Assembly (NCBI RefSeq): GCF_014287635.1
Contig: NZ_JACOPH010000001.1
Span: 1 to 64,000, forward strand
Direction: 5' to 3'
Length of the DNA stretch: 64,000 nt
Source: Roseburia zhanii
GTDB lineage: Bacteria > Bacillota > Clostridia > Lachnospirales > Lachnospiraceae
The translations under genes and the position numbers were made by a program. Below are positions 25,231-33,398 of this stretch, piece by piece. Position 1 is the stretch's first letter. Each line of letters begins with the position of its first letter. The notes under the pieces are model-generated. The model did no database searches, had not been told where the DNA came from, and saw nothing but the letters and a program-made list of their open reading frames with translations.

Positions 25231-26655
25231 ATGATGATAGAGAATGTATTAAAACAATACAAAGACAATATAGCACTGTCAGATGCAAAAGGAACGTCCT
25301 TGACGTATGAAACACTTGATCAAAAGTCAGCAGAACTTTTTGATACAATAGGAGGGAGAACGTTAGTCTTTTCTTTTTGCAGAAATGAGGCTGGATCTGT
25401 ACTGGGATATGTAACATTTTTACGGTATCATATTGTTCCTGTTCTATTAAATGCCGAGATCGAAACAGAGTTAAGGCAGCAGTTGATAGGAATATATGAG
25501 CCGGCTTTTTTATATCTTCCAAAAGAAATGGCAGAGGCATTTAGTGATTATGAGAAGGTATGGGAATCATATGGTTATTGCCTGCTTCGTACCTCATATG
25601 CCATGGAAAAGACAATGTATCAGGAGTTAGGACTGCTGCTTACCACATCCGGTTCGACGGGAAGTCCGAAACTAGTGCGGCAGAGTTATAGAAATATCTT
25701 ATCAAATGCAGAGTCTATTGCAGAATACTTAGAGCTTACTGTTGATGAAAAACCGATCTCCACCTTACCGATGAATTATACCTACGGTCTTTCTATCATT
25801 AACAGTCATCTATTGGTCGGAGCAGAGATCTTACTGACAGATGAGCCTATGACAAGCCGGCATTTCTGGGAATTTTTCCGTGAAAATAATGCCACTTCTT
25901 TTGGGGGTGTGCCTTTTACATATGAGATGTTAAAACGACTGCGGTTCTTTCTGATGGAACTGCCAAGTCTGCGTTATATGACACAGGCAGGTGGAAAACT
26001 CTCACCGGAACTGCACAGGGAATTTGCGGAATATGCAAAAAATACCGGGAAAAAATTCATTGTCATGTATGGTCAGACCGAAGCAACCGCGCGTATGGCA
26101 TACCTTCCTTCTGAAAGATCGTTAGAAAAATACGGCAGTATGGGAATTGCGATCCCACATGGAAGGTTATGGCTGAAAGATGTGGACGGCAATCAGATCA
26201 AAGATGCGGATATCGTTGGAGAACTTGTGTATGAAGGAGAAAACGTTACACTTGGTTATGCAGAATGTCTAGCAGATCTTGCAAAAGAAGATGAGCGTCA
26301 TGGTGTGTTGCAGACAGGTGATATGGCGAAGATGGATGCCGACGGATATTTTTATATCGTAGGTAGAAAGAAACGTTTCTTAAAGATTTATGGAAATCGT
26401 GTAAATTTAGATGAAGTTGAAAGAATGATCAAGCATGAATTTGAACAGATCGAATGTGCATGTGCAGGAGTAGATGATCGTTTATATGTTTTCGTAACAA
26501 CTGATCAGGAGGAGATCCATACGCAGATCCGACAGTTTTTAGCAGGGAAAACAGGCTTAAATGCAAAGGCATATGCGGTGAAGTATGTCATGGAAATTCC
26601 AAAAAATGATGCAGGAAAAACCTTATACCGCAAATTGGAGAAATATTATGATTGA
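25231..26655 (+). CDS. AMP-forming acyl/amino-acid ligase (ANL superfamily)
   Basis: 474 residues. The adenylation motifs are complete: LLLTTSGSTGSPKLV near 136 (P-loop), YGQTEATARM near 280, LQTGDMAKMDADGYFYIVGR near 365 and a final NDAGKTLYRKL with the catalytic Lys. ANL enzymes activate a carboxylic acid with ATP and pass it to CoA or a carrier protein. Here an acyl carrier protein is encoded three genes away, so loading it is the obvious role. GGAGGG precedes the start. The ATG at 25234 is an alternative. It overlaps the LuxE gene by 8 bases. Confidence 0.88.
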   Translation: MMIENVLKQYKDNIALSDAKGTSLTYETLDQKSAELFDTIGGRTLVFSFCRNEAGSVLGYVTFLRYHIVPVLLNAEIETELRQQLIGIYEPAFLYLPKEMAEAFSDYEKVWESYGYCLLRTSYAMEKTMYQELGLLLTTSGSTGSPKLVRQSYRNILSNAESIAEYLELTVDEKPISTLPMNYTYGLSIINSHLLVGAEILLTDEPMTSRHFWEFFRENNATSFGGVPFTYEMLKRLRFFLMELPSLRYMTQAGGKLSPELHREFAEYAKNTGKKFIVMYGQTEATARMAYLPSERSLEKYGSMGIAIPHGRLWLKDVDGNQIKDADIVGELVYEGENVTLGYAECLADLAKEDERHGVLQTGDMAKMDADGYFYIVGRKKRFLKIYGNRVNLDEVERMIKHEFEQIECACAGVDDRLYVFVTTDQEEIHTQIRQFLAGKTGLNAKAYAVKYVMEIPKNDAGKTLYRKLEKYYD

Positions 26656-27724
26656 TATGTCAGAAATTTTACAACTCTCACCTTATGGACTGCCAAAAGA
26701 AGAAAAGCAGAAACTTTTTACAGAACGCTTATGTGGATTGACAACATATCATAAAGAGCACTGTGCTGCCTATGGAAACGTTTTAGATGGTTTGCAGATA
26801 GATGTGGATAAGGTGCAGACATACGAAGAACTGCCATTTCTACCGGTGCAGTTATTTAAGACACATGCGTTAAAATCAGTCGATGATGAGGAGGTCTTTA
26901 AGACCATGACATCATCAGGAACGACCGGACAGGCAGTATCTAAGATCTATTTAGACAGGAAAACTTCTGCGAACCAGCAGAAAGTGTTAGTAAAGATCGT
27001 ATCAGAATTTACCGGAAAGTCACGCCTTCCAATGTTGATCATAGATAGTCCGTCTGTTGTAAAAGACAGAAAAATGTTTTCAGCAAGAGGTGCAGGAATC
27101 TTAGGATTTTCCATTTTTGCGTCAGACAGGCAGTATGTATTGAATGATGATATGCAGTTAGATTTAGAAGCGGTACAGAAATTTTTACAAAAGCATAATG
27201 GTGAGAAGATTCTACTGTTTGGCTTTACTTTTATGATCTGGCAGCATTTCTACAAAGAATTATTAAAGAATCCAAACTGTATTGATCTAAGAAATGCCAT
27301 ACTGATCCATGGCGGCGGCTGGAAGAAACTTGCCAATGAAGCAGTAAGTCCGGAGGAATTTCGGGAGCGTTTAAAGAGTGTATGTGGATTGTCAGACATA
27401 CATGATTATTATGGAATGGTCGAACAGACCGGAAGTATTTATATGCAGTGCGAATGTGGGCATTTACATACAAGCATATTTTCCGATGTGATCATGCGGA
27501 GAATGAAAGATTTTTCTGTATGCGATATCGGAGAAAAAGGTGTGATACAGGTACTTTCACTGATCCCAGAGTCCTATCCGGGACATTCAATTCTGACAGA
27601 AGACGAGGGTGTTCTGCTAGGCGAGGATGACTGCCCATGCGGAAGAAAAGGAAAGTATTTTGAAGTGCTTGGAAGGATCAAAAATGCAGAAGTCAGGGGG
27701 TGCAGTGATACCTATGGACAATAA
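26648..27724 (+). CDS. LuxE-like acyl-protein synthetase
   Basis: About 358 residues. LuxE activates a fatty acid as acyl-AMP and transfers it to a cysteine for reduction by LuxC. The ATP motif TMTSSGTTGQAVSKIYLD is near 90, and LIHGGGWKKL follows near 216, both LuxE-like. A four-Cys C-terminal region (CECGH near 268, then CPCGRKG near 330) may bind a metal. The ATG at 26648 is chosen, since it overlaps the upstream stop in ATGATTGA with GGAG 8 bases ahead. The gene pairs with LuxC but no luciferase (luxAB) is present. Confidence 0.88.
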   Translation: MIDMSEILQLSPYGLPKEEKQKLFTERLCGLTTYHKEHCAAYGNVLDGLQIDVDKVQTYEELPFLPVQLFKTHALKSVDDEEVFKTMTSSGTTGQAVSKIYLDRKTSANQQKVLVKIVSEFTGKSRLPMLIIDSPSVVKDRKMFSARGAGILGFSIFASDRQYVLNDDMQLDLEAVQKFLQKHNGEKILLFGFTFMIWQHFYKELLKNPNCIDLRNAILIHGGGWKKLANEAVSPEEFRERLKSVCGLSDIHDYYGMVEQTGSIYMQCECGHLHTSIFSDVIMRRMKDFSVCDIGEKGVIQVLSLIPESYPGHSILTEDEGVLLGEDDCPCGRKGKYFEVLGRIKNAEVRGCSDTYGQ

Positions 27725-28901
27725 AGATATTGTATATCTGTTTGGAGCCAGACAGGTACAACCTGCTCCAAGAGAAATTTTTGACGAAGAAGTATGTGAT
27801 TTTTTAGGAAAATTATCAGAGGAATTACGTGCAGATGTCCGGGCAAAACAGTATACGGATATTCTGACATTTGCTTTTTTTATTCGGAGGGCAAATTTAA
27901 AACTGATGAAGGAACGATATGCAGATGCAGCATATATGATCGGAAAAGGTACAGTTTTTCATATTGCACCATCAAATGTACCGATCAATTTTGCCTACTC
28001 ATGGGTATTTGGACTGCTTTCAGGAAATGCGAATATCGTTCGTGTATCGATGAAAGATTTTATACAGGTACGGATCATCTGCGATGCAGTAGACAGACTG
28101 ATCTTAGATGAGCAGTACCGTTGGGTGGAACAGGAAAATGCAGTTGTCATGTACGATCATGCCAAAAAGGAACTGACAGATTTATTTTCCGCACAGTGCC
28201 AAGTACGCCTGATCTGGGGCGGGGATCATACGATCGAAATGATCCGTCAGTCAAAACTGCCGCCACGCAGTACAGAGATCACATTTGCAGACAGATATTC
28301 ATTTGCGCTGATGGATGCCAAGGCAGTTCTAGATAGTAGTGAACAGGAAATGAGCCGTCTTGCTGCTAATTTTTATAATGACACATATCTGATGGATCAG
28401 AATGCATGTTCCACACCGCATATGATCTGCTGGATCGGAGAAGGAGAGCAATACCGGAAGGCACAGAAGCGTTTCTGGGAACACATCTCTAAAGAGGCAG
28501 AAAGATATACTTTAGAGGATATCAAAGCCAGTGAGAAATTTACCACGCTGTGCAGTTATCTGATGGAGTTAGATACAAAGCAGACTGACCGGTATCAGAA
28601 TCTTCTCTATGTCATCAGCTTAAATAAGCTGCCGGAGAATATCACAAAACTCAGAGGAAAGTATGGTTTGTTTTTTCAAAAAGAATTTCAGAATGTTCAG
28701 GATACACTGGTGCATTTGAATGATACAAGAGTGCAGACCTGTGTGATATATGGAGTAGATGAAAAAGAAATCAAAAAGGAAGTCATCCATATGCATATGC
28801 TCGGAATAGACCGTGTGGTGCCGATAGGAAAGAGCTTAGACATTGATTTAAACTGGGACGGTTATGATATGATCCGCGGACTTTCCAGAAAGATTGGCTG
28901 A
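27714..28901 (+). CDS. LuxC-like acyl-CoA/acyl-enzyme reductase
   Basis: About 395 residues. LuxC reduces an activated acyl group to an aldehyde with NADPH. The fold is aldehyde dehydrogenase-like. The conserved cysteine sits in DQNACSTPHMICW near 225, and NVPINFAYSWVFGLLSGNAN lies near 88, the cofactor-binding helix. I start at ATG 27714, overlapping the LuxE stop. An ATG 30 bases upstream is possible. In luminous bacteria LuxC/LuxE make fatty aldehyde for light. Here, with ACP and transketolases next to flagellin, the aldehyde probably feeds a cell-surface or filament modification. Confidence 0.88.
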   Translation: MDNKDIVYLFGARQVQPAPREIFDEEVCDFLGKLSEELRADVRAKQYTDILTFAFFIRRANLKLMKERYADAAYMIGKGTVFHIAPSNVPINFAYSWVFGLLSGNANIVRVSMKDFIQVRIICDAVDRLILDEQYRWVEQENAVVMYDHAKKELTDLFSAQCQVRLIWGGDHTIEMIRQSKLPPRSTEITFADRYSFALMDAKAVLDSSEQEMSRLAANFYNDTYLMDQNACSTPHMICWIGEGEQYRKAQKRFWEHISKEAERYTLEDIKASEKFTTLCSYLMELDTKQTDRYQNLLYVISLNKLPENITKLRGKYGLFFQKEFQNVQDTLVHLNDTRVQTCVIYGVDEKEIKKEVIHMHMLGIDRVVPIGKSLDIDLNWDGYDMIRGLSRKIG

Positions 28902-28967
28902 GAAATGCCTATAAATAGGGCTTTTACAATTTCTTTAAAAAAATTAGAAAATTTTTCAAAAAAGGTG

Positions 28968-28994
28968 TAAAGTATTTGAAGAACTGCCCGATAT
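28968..28994 (+). promoter_or_regulatory. SigD promoter of fliC
   Basis: TAAA (28968-28971), 15 bp, CCCGATAT (28987-28994). This is the best match in the window to TAAA-N15-GCCGATAT. It gives a leader of about 130 bases before the flagellin start. The 66 bases between the LuxC stop and this promoter contain only a weak GCCTA/TAGGGC hairpin near 28907-28926. Confidence 0.85.
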
Positions 28995-29092
28995 ATATTA
29001 CAAGTAAACAAGATAACAATTGTTACTTGAGGATTTGATCTAAGTGAAGCGTACGGTCACAAGGAAGATGATCCTACAACAATAATAAGTTT

Positions 29093-29126
29093 TGTAGCAT
29101 GGACGCTACAGTAAATTCAAGGAGGA
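29093..29126 (+). promoter_or_regulatory. CsrA target in the flagellin leader
   Basis: Stem TGTAGC (29093-29098) and GCTACA (29105-29110) holds a hexaloop ATGGAC. This exactly fits the ANGGAN loop that CsrA binds in known leaders. A second GGA site is the ribosome site itself, AAGGAGGA (29119-29126), about 18 bases on. Two neighbouring sites, the second covering the Shine-Dalgarno, is the layout of the Bacillus hag leader. Both csrA and its antagonist fliW are in this window. Confidence 0.7.
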
Positions 29127-29133
29127 AACAATT

Positions 29134-29949
29134 ATGGTAGTACAGCACAATATGCAGGCAGCTAATGCCAACAGAATGTTAGGAATTACAACAAGCGCAC
29201 AGAGTAAATCAACTGAGAAGTTATCTTCTGGATACAAGATCAATCGTGCAGGTGATGATGCAGCAGGTCTTGCTATTTCTGAAAAAATGAGAGCAACAAT
29301 CCGTGGATTAGACAGAGCTTCTTTAAATGCACAGGATGGTATCTCTGTAGTACAGATCGCTGAAGGTGCTATGAACGAAACTCATTCTATCTTACAGAGA
29401 ATGAATGAATTAGCAACACAGGCAGCTTCTGATACAAATACAACAGATGATAGAACAAAGATCAGCGATGAGATGACTCAGCTTACAACTGAAATTGACA
29501 GAATCTACTCTACAACACAGTTCAACACAATGAACCTGTTAGATGGAGCATTTACTGGAAAGAAATTACAGGTTGGTTCTTTATCAGGACAGACAATGTC
29601 TATCAGCATCAGCTCTTGTAAAGCTACAGATTTAGGACTTGATGGAACAGTTGACGTATCTAGCAATGGAGCTGCATCTAAGACAATGTCTAAAGTACAG
29701 GCAGCTATCAACAAATTATCTTCTCATCGTTCTAAATTAGGTGCTATCCAGAACAGATTAGAGCACACAATCGCTAACTTAGACAACACATCTGAGAATA
29801 CTCAGGCTGCTGAATCTCGTATCCGTGATACAGATATGGCAAAAGAAATGGTTACTTACAGCAAGAACAATATCCTTGCTCAGGCTGGACAGTCTATGCT
29901 TGCACAGGCAAATCAGTCTACACAGGGTGTATTATCCTTATTACAGTAA
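29134..29949 (+). CDS. fliC: Flagellin, short form
   Basis: 271 residues, consisting essentially of the D0/D1 core, with almost no D2/D3 region. The N-terminal D0/D1 reads VQHNMQAANANRMLGITT and KINRAGDDAAGLAISEKMRA. The TLR5-contact helix reads ILQRMNELATQ (residues 86-96). The C-terminus is LAQAGQSMLAQANQSTQGVL, the SLLQ end. Ser/Thr-rich loops at about 150-190 are the likely glycan attachment sites. Codon choice differs slightly from the neighbours (more CT/TCT), as for a highly expressed gene. It has its own SigD promoter, CsrA-controlled leader and strong terminator. It is the single obvious filament subunit in the window. Confidence 0.97.
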   Translation: MVVQHNMQAANANRMLGITTSAQSKSTEKLSSGYKINRAGDDAAGLAISEKMRATIRGLDRASLNAQDGISVVQIAEGAMNETHSILQRMNELATQAASDTNTTDDRTKISDEMTQLTTEIDRIYSTTQFNTMNLLDGAFTGKKLQVGSLSGQTMSISISSCKATDLGLDGTVDVSSNGAASKTMSKVQAAINKLSSHRSKLGAIQNRLEHTIANLDNTSENTQAAESRIRDTDMAKEMVTYSKNNILAQAGQSMLAQANQSTQGVLSLLQ

Positions 29950-29961
29950 TCGGCGTATTGG

Positions 29962-29994
29962 AAATAAGGTCGGCTTTGCCGACCTTATTTTTTT
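29962..29994 (+). terminator. Strong terminator of fliC
   Basis: A perfect 13-bp stem (29962-29974 with 29978-29990), TTT loop, and a long T-run to 29994. It lies 13 bases after the flagellin stop. Confidence 0.95.
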
Positions 29995-30015
29995 ATTTTA
30001 TAGGAGAAAAATAAT

Positions 30016-30273
30016 ATGTATCAGGAGATAGAAAAGAACAGTGCTCTTCTATATCAGAACAGGGAACAGGAAGGATATGCGTGGTTTGAAGCAAATCGTC
30101 AGGCGATCCACGAAGCAATGATTATGGCATGGCAGGAGAAATATCAGTCATCTGCGGATGCAAAAGAAGTGATGATGTATCTGATCGGTGTGATGGCAGA
30201 TGCATGGAACAGATGTGATACATTAGCATTAGCGGATGTATTAAGATATGAAATACTGGCATTTATCGGATAA
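30016..30273 (+). CDS. Small helical protein between fliC and the Maf-like gene, unknown function
   Basis: 85 residues, predicted all-helical (Trp/Tyr-rich N-half, FEANRQAIHEAMIMAWQEKY near 28-47). There is no signal, membrane segment or known motif. It has an AGGAG site, and the gap to the Maf-like gene is 11 bases, so it is co-transcribed with it. I do not recognise a family. Position next to flagellin suggests a chaperone or modification helper. Confidence 0.6.
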   Translation: MYQEIEKNSALLYQNREQEGYAWFEANRQAIHEAMIMAWQEKYQSSADAKEVMMYLIGVMADAWNRCDTLALADVLRYEILAFIG

Positions 30274-30284
30274 CAGGAGAACGA

Positions 30285-32132
30285 ATGGACAGATATCAGA
30301 AAAATTATAAGATTATAGAAGAGCGATTCCCGGATGTTATTTCAAAATTAAAAGCAGCACAGACTGCACAGATAGAACTTGTATTTGTTGAAAATGAAAA
30401 TAAAGACTGCATTCCGTTTGCAAAAACAGAGCAGGGTGAATATAGATTAAACAGTTATTACGAGCCGCTTTGGGCAGCAGAATTATTTGCAGAGCGGTAT
30501 GTTGTTGACAGCGATTATAAAGTGTATGCAATTGCCGGATTATCGGATGGAAAATGTATCCGGCAGCTTTTACAGAAGTTAGATGATACGAATATAGTAT
30601 TGATCTATGAGCCGGATGCGGCATGGTTAGATAAATATTTAGAGATATATGATTATACGGATATTTTTTCAGATACGCGTGTAAAATTTTTTACAGGAAG
30701 TGCTGAAGATGGTGCACTTGAAAAGCTGATCGTAAATACGATCAATTATGCAAAGAGGGATCTTGTAGAACAGTGTATCCTGCCGAATTATGATATACTA
30801 TTTCCAAAACAGTGTGAAGTATTCATCGAATTGTTAGTACAGAGGATCAAATGGCTGATCTTCCAGCGGGCATCTTATGAGGAATTTGGCAGTAAATATT
30901 TAGACAATCTGTATTATGCAATACCGGACATGATGAAGGGCTATACGGTCGATCAGTTGGTAGAATATTTAGCAAAGATGGATATTTCAAATATCCCCGC
31001 GATCATTGTTTCAGCAGGTCCATCGTTAGATAAAAATATCCATCTGTTAAAAGAGGCAAAAGGAAAAGCCTTGATCATTGTCGTAGATGCAGCCATGCGG
31101 AGCGTGGTACGTGCAGGGGTACAGCCAGATCTGGTTGTTTCAGTAGATCCTGTCATTGGTATGAAAATGGTAGGAATCGAAGGCATTGAAACACCGAATC
31201 TTGTAGTGATGCCATTATCTGCACGAGAGTTGATCGAAAAGAATCAGGGGAAACATTTTTATCATAGTATCAGCTATCCGTTTGTACAGCAATTTTACTG
31301 GAAAGAGGGAAAAGGAGATGGAGTTTATTTAGCATCGGGCGGCTCTGTAGCAAATGATGCATTTTCCTTAGCTGTGACATTGGGATTTCGTACGATCGTA
31401 TTTATCGGACAGGATCTGGCATTTACCGGTGGCAGAGTCTATACAAAAGGGATCGAGGATATGAAAAAGCCGGACGAGGACCTTACGAAGGGCAGTATCA
31501 TAGTAACTGTAGAGGGAATCCATGGAGAAGAACTTCGTACAGATATTAAGATGGAACAATATCTGCGGTGGTTTGAGCGGGAGATCAAGAAACATCCAGA
31601 GTTAGAAGTTATTGATGCAACAGAAGGCGGTGCACGTATTCAGGGAACGATCTTAAAGACATTTCAGGAAGTATTAGATGAGAAATGTATAGGAAAGTTT
31701 GATATGGATGCTGTGACCGCAGAGTTAGAGCCGGTATTTACAAAGGAACAGCAGGAAAATATCCATAGGGAACTCTGTCAGATACCAAAGCGTTTAGAGG
31801 AATTAAAAGTAATCTTTCATAAGGGGGTTGCTGCATATGATAACTTAAACCGCTGGGCAGGATCAAAAAAGAAAGATCAGAAAGAATATGACAGGATCTG
31901 TCAGGAGATTGCAGTGGTAGATGAAGAAATTGCAAAGGAACTTCTGATCGATATTCTGACATTATATAATGCAAAAGAAAATTATGAAACCGATGATGTG
32001 GTATTTGCACAGACAGATGTGGCAGTTGAGGAACTTGCAGTACAGGGAAAGGCACTTTTAGAAAGTTACTGTAAGGCAGCAGATGATATGATTGAAGATT
32101 TAAGCAAGATACCATATTATAAAGAGATGTGA
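30285..32132 (+). CDS. Maf-like motility accessory factor (flagellin nonulosonic acid glycosyltransferase)
   Basis: 615 residues. Maf proteins (DUF115, 6-hydroxymethylpterin diphosphokinase MptE-like domain) are needed to attach nonulosonic acids such as legionaminic acid to flagellin Ser/Thr. The DUF115 core is clear: IIVSAGPSLDKNIHLLKEAK near 239, DAAMRSVVRAGVQPDLVVSV near 269, GSVANDAFSLAVTLGFRTIV near 350 and IGQDLAFTGGRVYTKGIE near 372. A helical C-terminal region follows 470. It sits between flagellin and the legionaminic genes. The frame continues open for 32 codons after its TGA stop (to 32231) with coding-like sequence, hinting at a lost C-terminal extension. Confidence 0.88.
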   Translation: MDRYQKNYKIIEERFPDVISKLKAAQTAQIELVFVENENKDCIPFAKTEQGEYRLNSYYEPLWAAELFAERYVVDSDYKVYAIAGLSDGKCIRQLLQKLDDTNIVLIYEPDAAWLDKYLEIYDYTDIFSDTRVKFFTGSAEDGALEKLIVNTINYAKRDLVEQCILPNYDILFPKQCEVFIELLVQRIKWLIFQRASYEEFGSKYLDNLYYAIPDMMKGYTVDQLVEYLAKMDISNIPAIIVSAGPSLDKNIHLLKEAKGKALIIVVDAAMRSVVRAGVQPDLVVSVDPVIGMKMVGIEGIETPNLVVMPLSARELIEKNQGKHFYHSISYPFVQQFYWKEGKGDGVYLASGGSVANDAFSLAVTLGFRTIVFIGQDLAFTGGRVYTKGIEDMKKPDEDLTKGSIIVTVEGIHGEELRTDIKMEQYLRWFEREIKKHPELEVIDATEGGARIQGTILKTFQEVLDEKCIGKFDMDAVTAELEPVFTKEQQENIHRELCQIPKRLEELKVIFHKGVAAYDNLNRWAGSKKKDQKEYDRICQEIAVVDEEIAKELLIDILTLYNAKENYETDDVVFAQTDVAVEELAVQGKALLESYCKAADDMIEDLSKIPYYKEM

Positions 32133-32227
32133 TACAGCCAGAGGATGCAGATCCGTTTCTTAGAATCAGATGTGGCAGGATACTGGAACAATGCATTTGT
32201 TTTTAACTGCTATATGTATAAAACAAT

Positions 32228-33394
32228 TTAACAGATATGGCTGAGTTCTAAAATCTCCGCAAACCTTTTGGTAAAGGTGTGGGATTTTAGAACTTTTTCA
32301 TATCCATTGGCAGCAATTTCTTTCCGTTTCTTATCATGTGTTAAATAATAGTCAATCTTAGACAGCATATCATTTTCATCTTCGTAATAGACAAAATCCA
32401 CATCAGAAGTAAAATGTTCAAAAAGATCTGCCTGATAATTCGTAAGCAGAAATCCGCCGGCACCAAGGATATCCATGCATCGCAAAGGGATGCCGGAACG
32501 GATGCTGCGCAGGGAAATATTCAGGTTGATCTTACTGTTATGAAATATGAGAGGCATTTCTGTCGTATAGCTGACAGGGCCCATGTTTGTGGCATTGGTA
32601 ATCACAGCGGAGGAATCTAAAGTATACAGCCGCAGCCTGCTGTGCATAGCAGCCGCAGATAAAAGTTTTTTCCGTTCTATCTGCGTGATCTTACGGTCAA
32701 TGACATAGTGTGCGAAGATATATTCTAAAGTTTCCACACCATAACGGCGGTTGTCATATTGCAGAACCCGCTGCATTTCATTTACGATATCTTTTGGCAA
32801 TACTTCTTCAATAAAATTATAGCCGGAGATTTCTAACTGTGCCTGCATGATCGCATCTAAATATCCTTTGGTATAGGAATTGACATTTGACAGACGGTCA
32901 AACAGGTTATGCGATTCGTGGTACAGGGAACCGACAAAAGATACTTCTGCAGATAATTTGTCAGTATCATATGGCTGTTGTAACAAAGAGCGTATGGACG
33001 TCGTATCCGCCGGCAGAGGTAGATATTGTACTGTAGAAATCCCCATAGACTGCAGTTTGATACATTCCATACGGTCAAAGAGGAATACATGGTTGTTCGG
33101 GTTGATGATCGTATAGGAATATAACATGACATGAGGAGAGTCATATACAAAAGAAATATAAGGCAGATCATGTTTTTTTGCAGCTTCAGAAAGTACAGGA
33201 AAATAATTAAAGGAAAAACAAAAATCAATCGGATTTTCGCAGACAAACTGGTCAAAAGAGCGTTCATAATCTTCACTGATGCGTGTGTCAAAATCTTTAT
33301 GCATAAATAAAAAGACATGATGTCCAAGTTCTTCCCATGCTGAAATGGCGGCTGTTTTTCCAAAACAGTCCCAGTCTAAAAATAATATGTTCAT
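32228..33394 (-). CDS. CgeB-like glycosyltransferase A
   Basis: 388 residues. A CgeB/spore-maturation-type family, which pairs an N-terminal DUF3880-like Rossmann domain (1-170) with a C-terminal glycosyltransferase group 1-like domain (about 230-385). Key C-terminal blocks: INLNISLRSIRSGIPLRCMD near 292, then ILGAGGFLLTNYQADLFEHF. I start at 33394 (MNILFLDWDCF), with GAGG upstream. A longer start at 33430 would run into the neighbouring gene. It forms a two-gene minus-strand operon with copy B and converges on the Maf-like gene. Donor and acceptor sugar are unknown. Confidence 0.78.
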   Translation of the reverse strand: MNILFLDWDCFGKTAAISAWEELGHHVFLFMHKDFDTRISEDYERSFDQFVCENPIDFCFSFNYFPVLSEAAKKHDLPYISFVYDSPHVMLYSYTIINPNNHVFLFDRMECIKLQSMGISTVQYLPLPADTTSIRSLLQQPYDTDKLSAEVSFVGSLYHESHNLFDRLSNVNSYTKGYLDAIMQAQLEISGYNFIEEVLPKDIVNEMQRVLQYDNRRYGVETLEYIFAHYVIDRKITQIERKKLLSAAAMHSRLRLYTLDSSAVITNATNMGPVSYTTEMPLIFHNSKINLNISLRSIRSGIPLRCMDILGAGGFLLTNYQADLFEHFTSDVDFVYYEDENDMLSKIDYYLTHDKKRKEIAANGYEKVLKSHTFTKRFAEILELSHIC

Positions 33395-33398
33395 AAAT

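Noticed and set aside
16399..28901. Bioluminescence operon, because of LuxC and LuxE
   Set aside because: No luxA/luxB or luxD is present. The neighbours are flagellar and carrier-protein genes.
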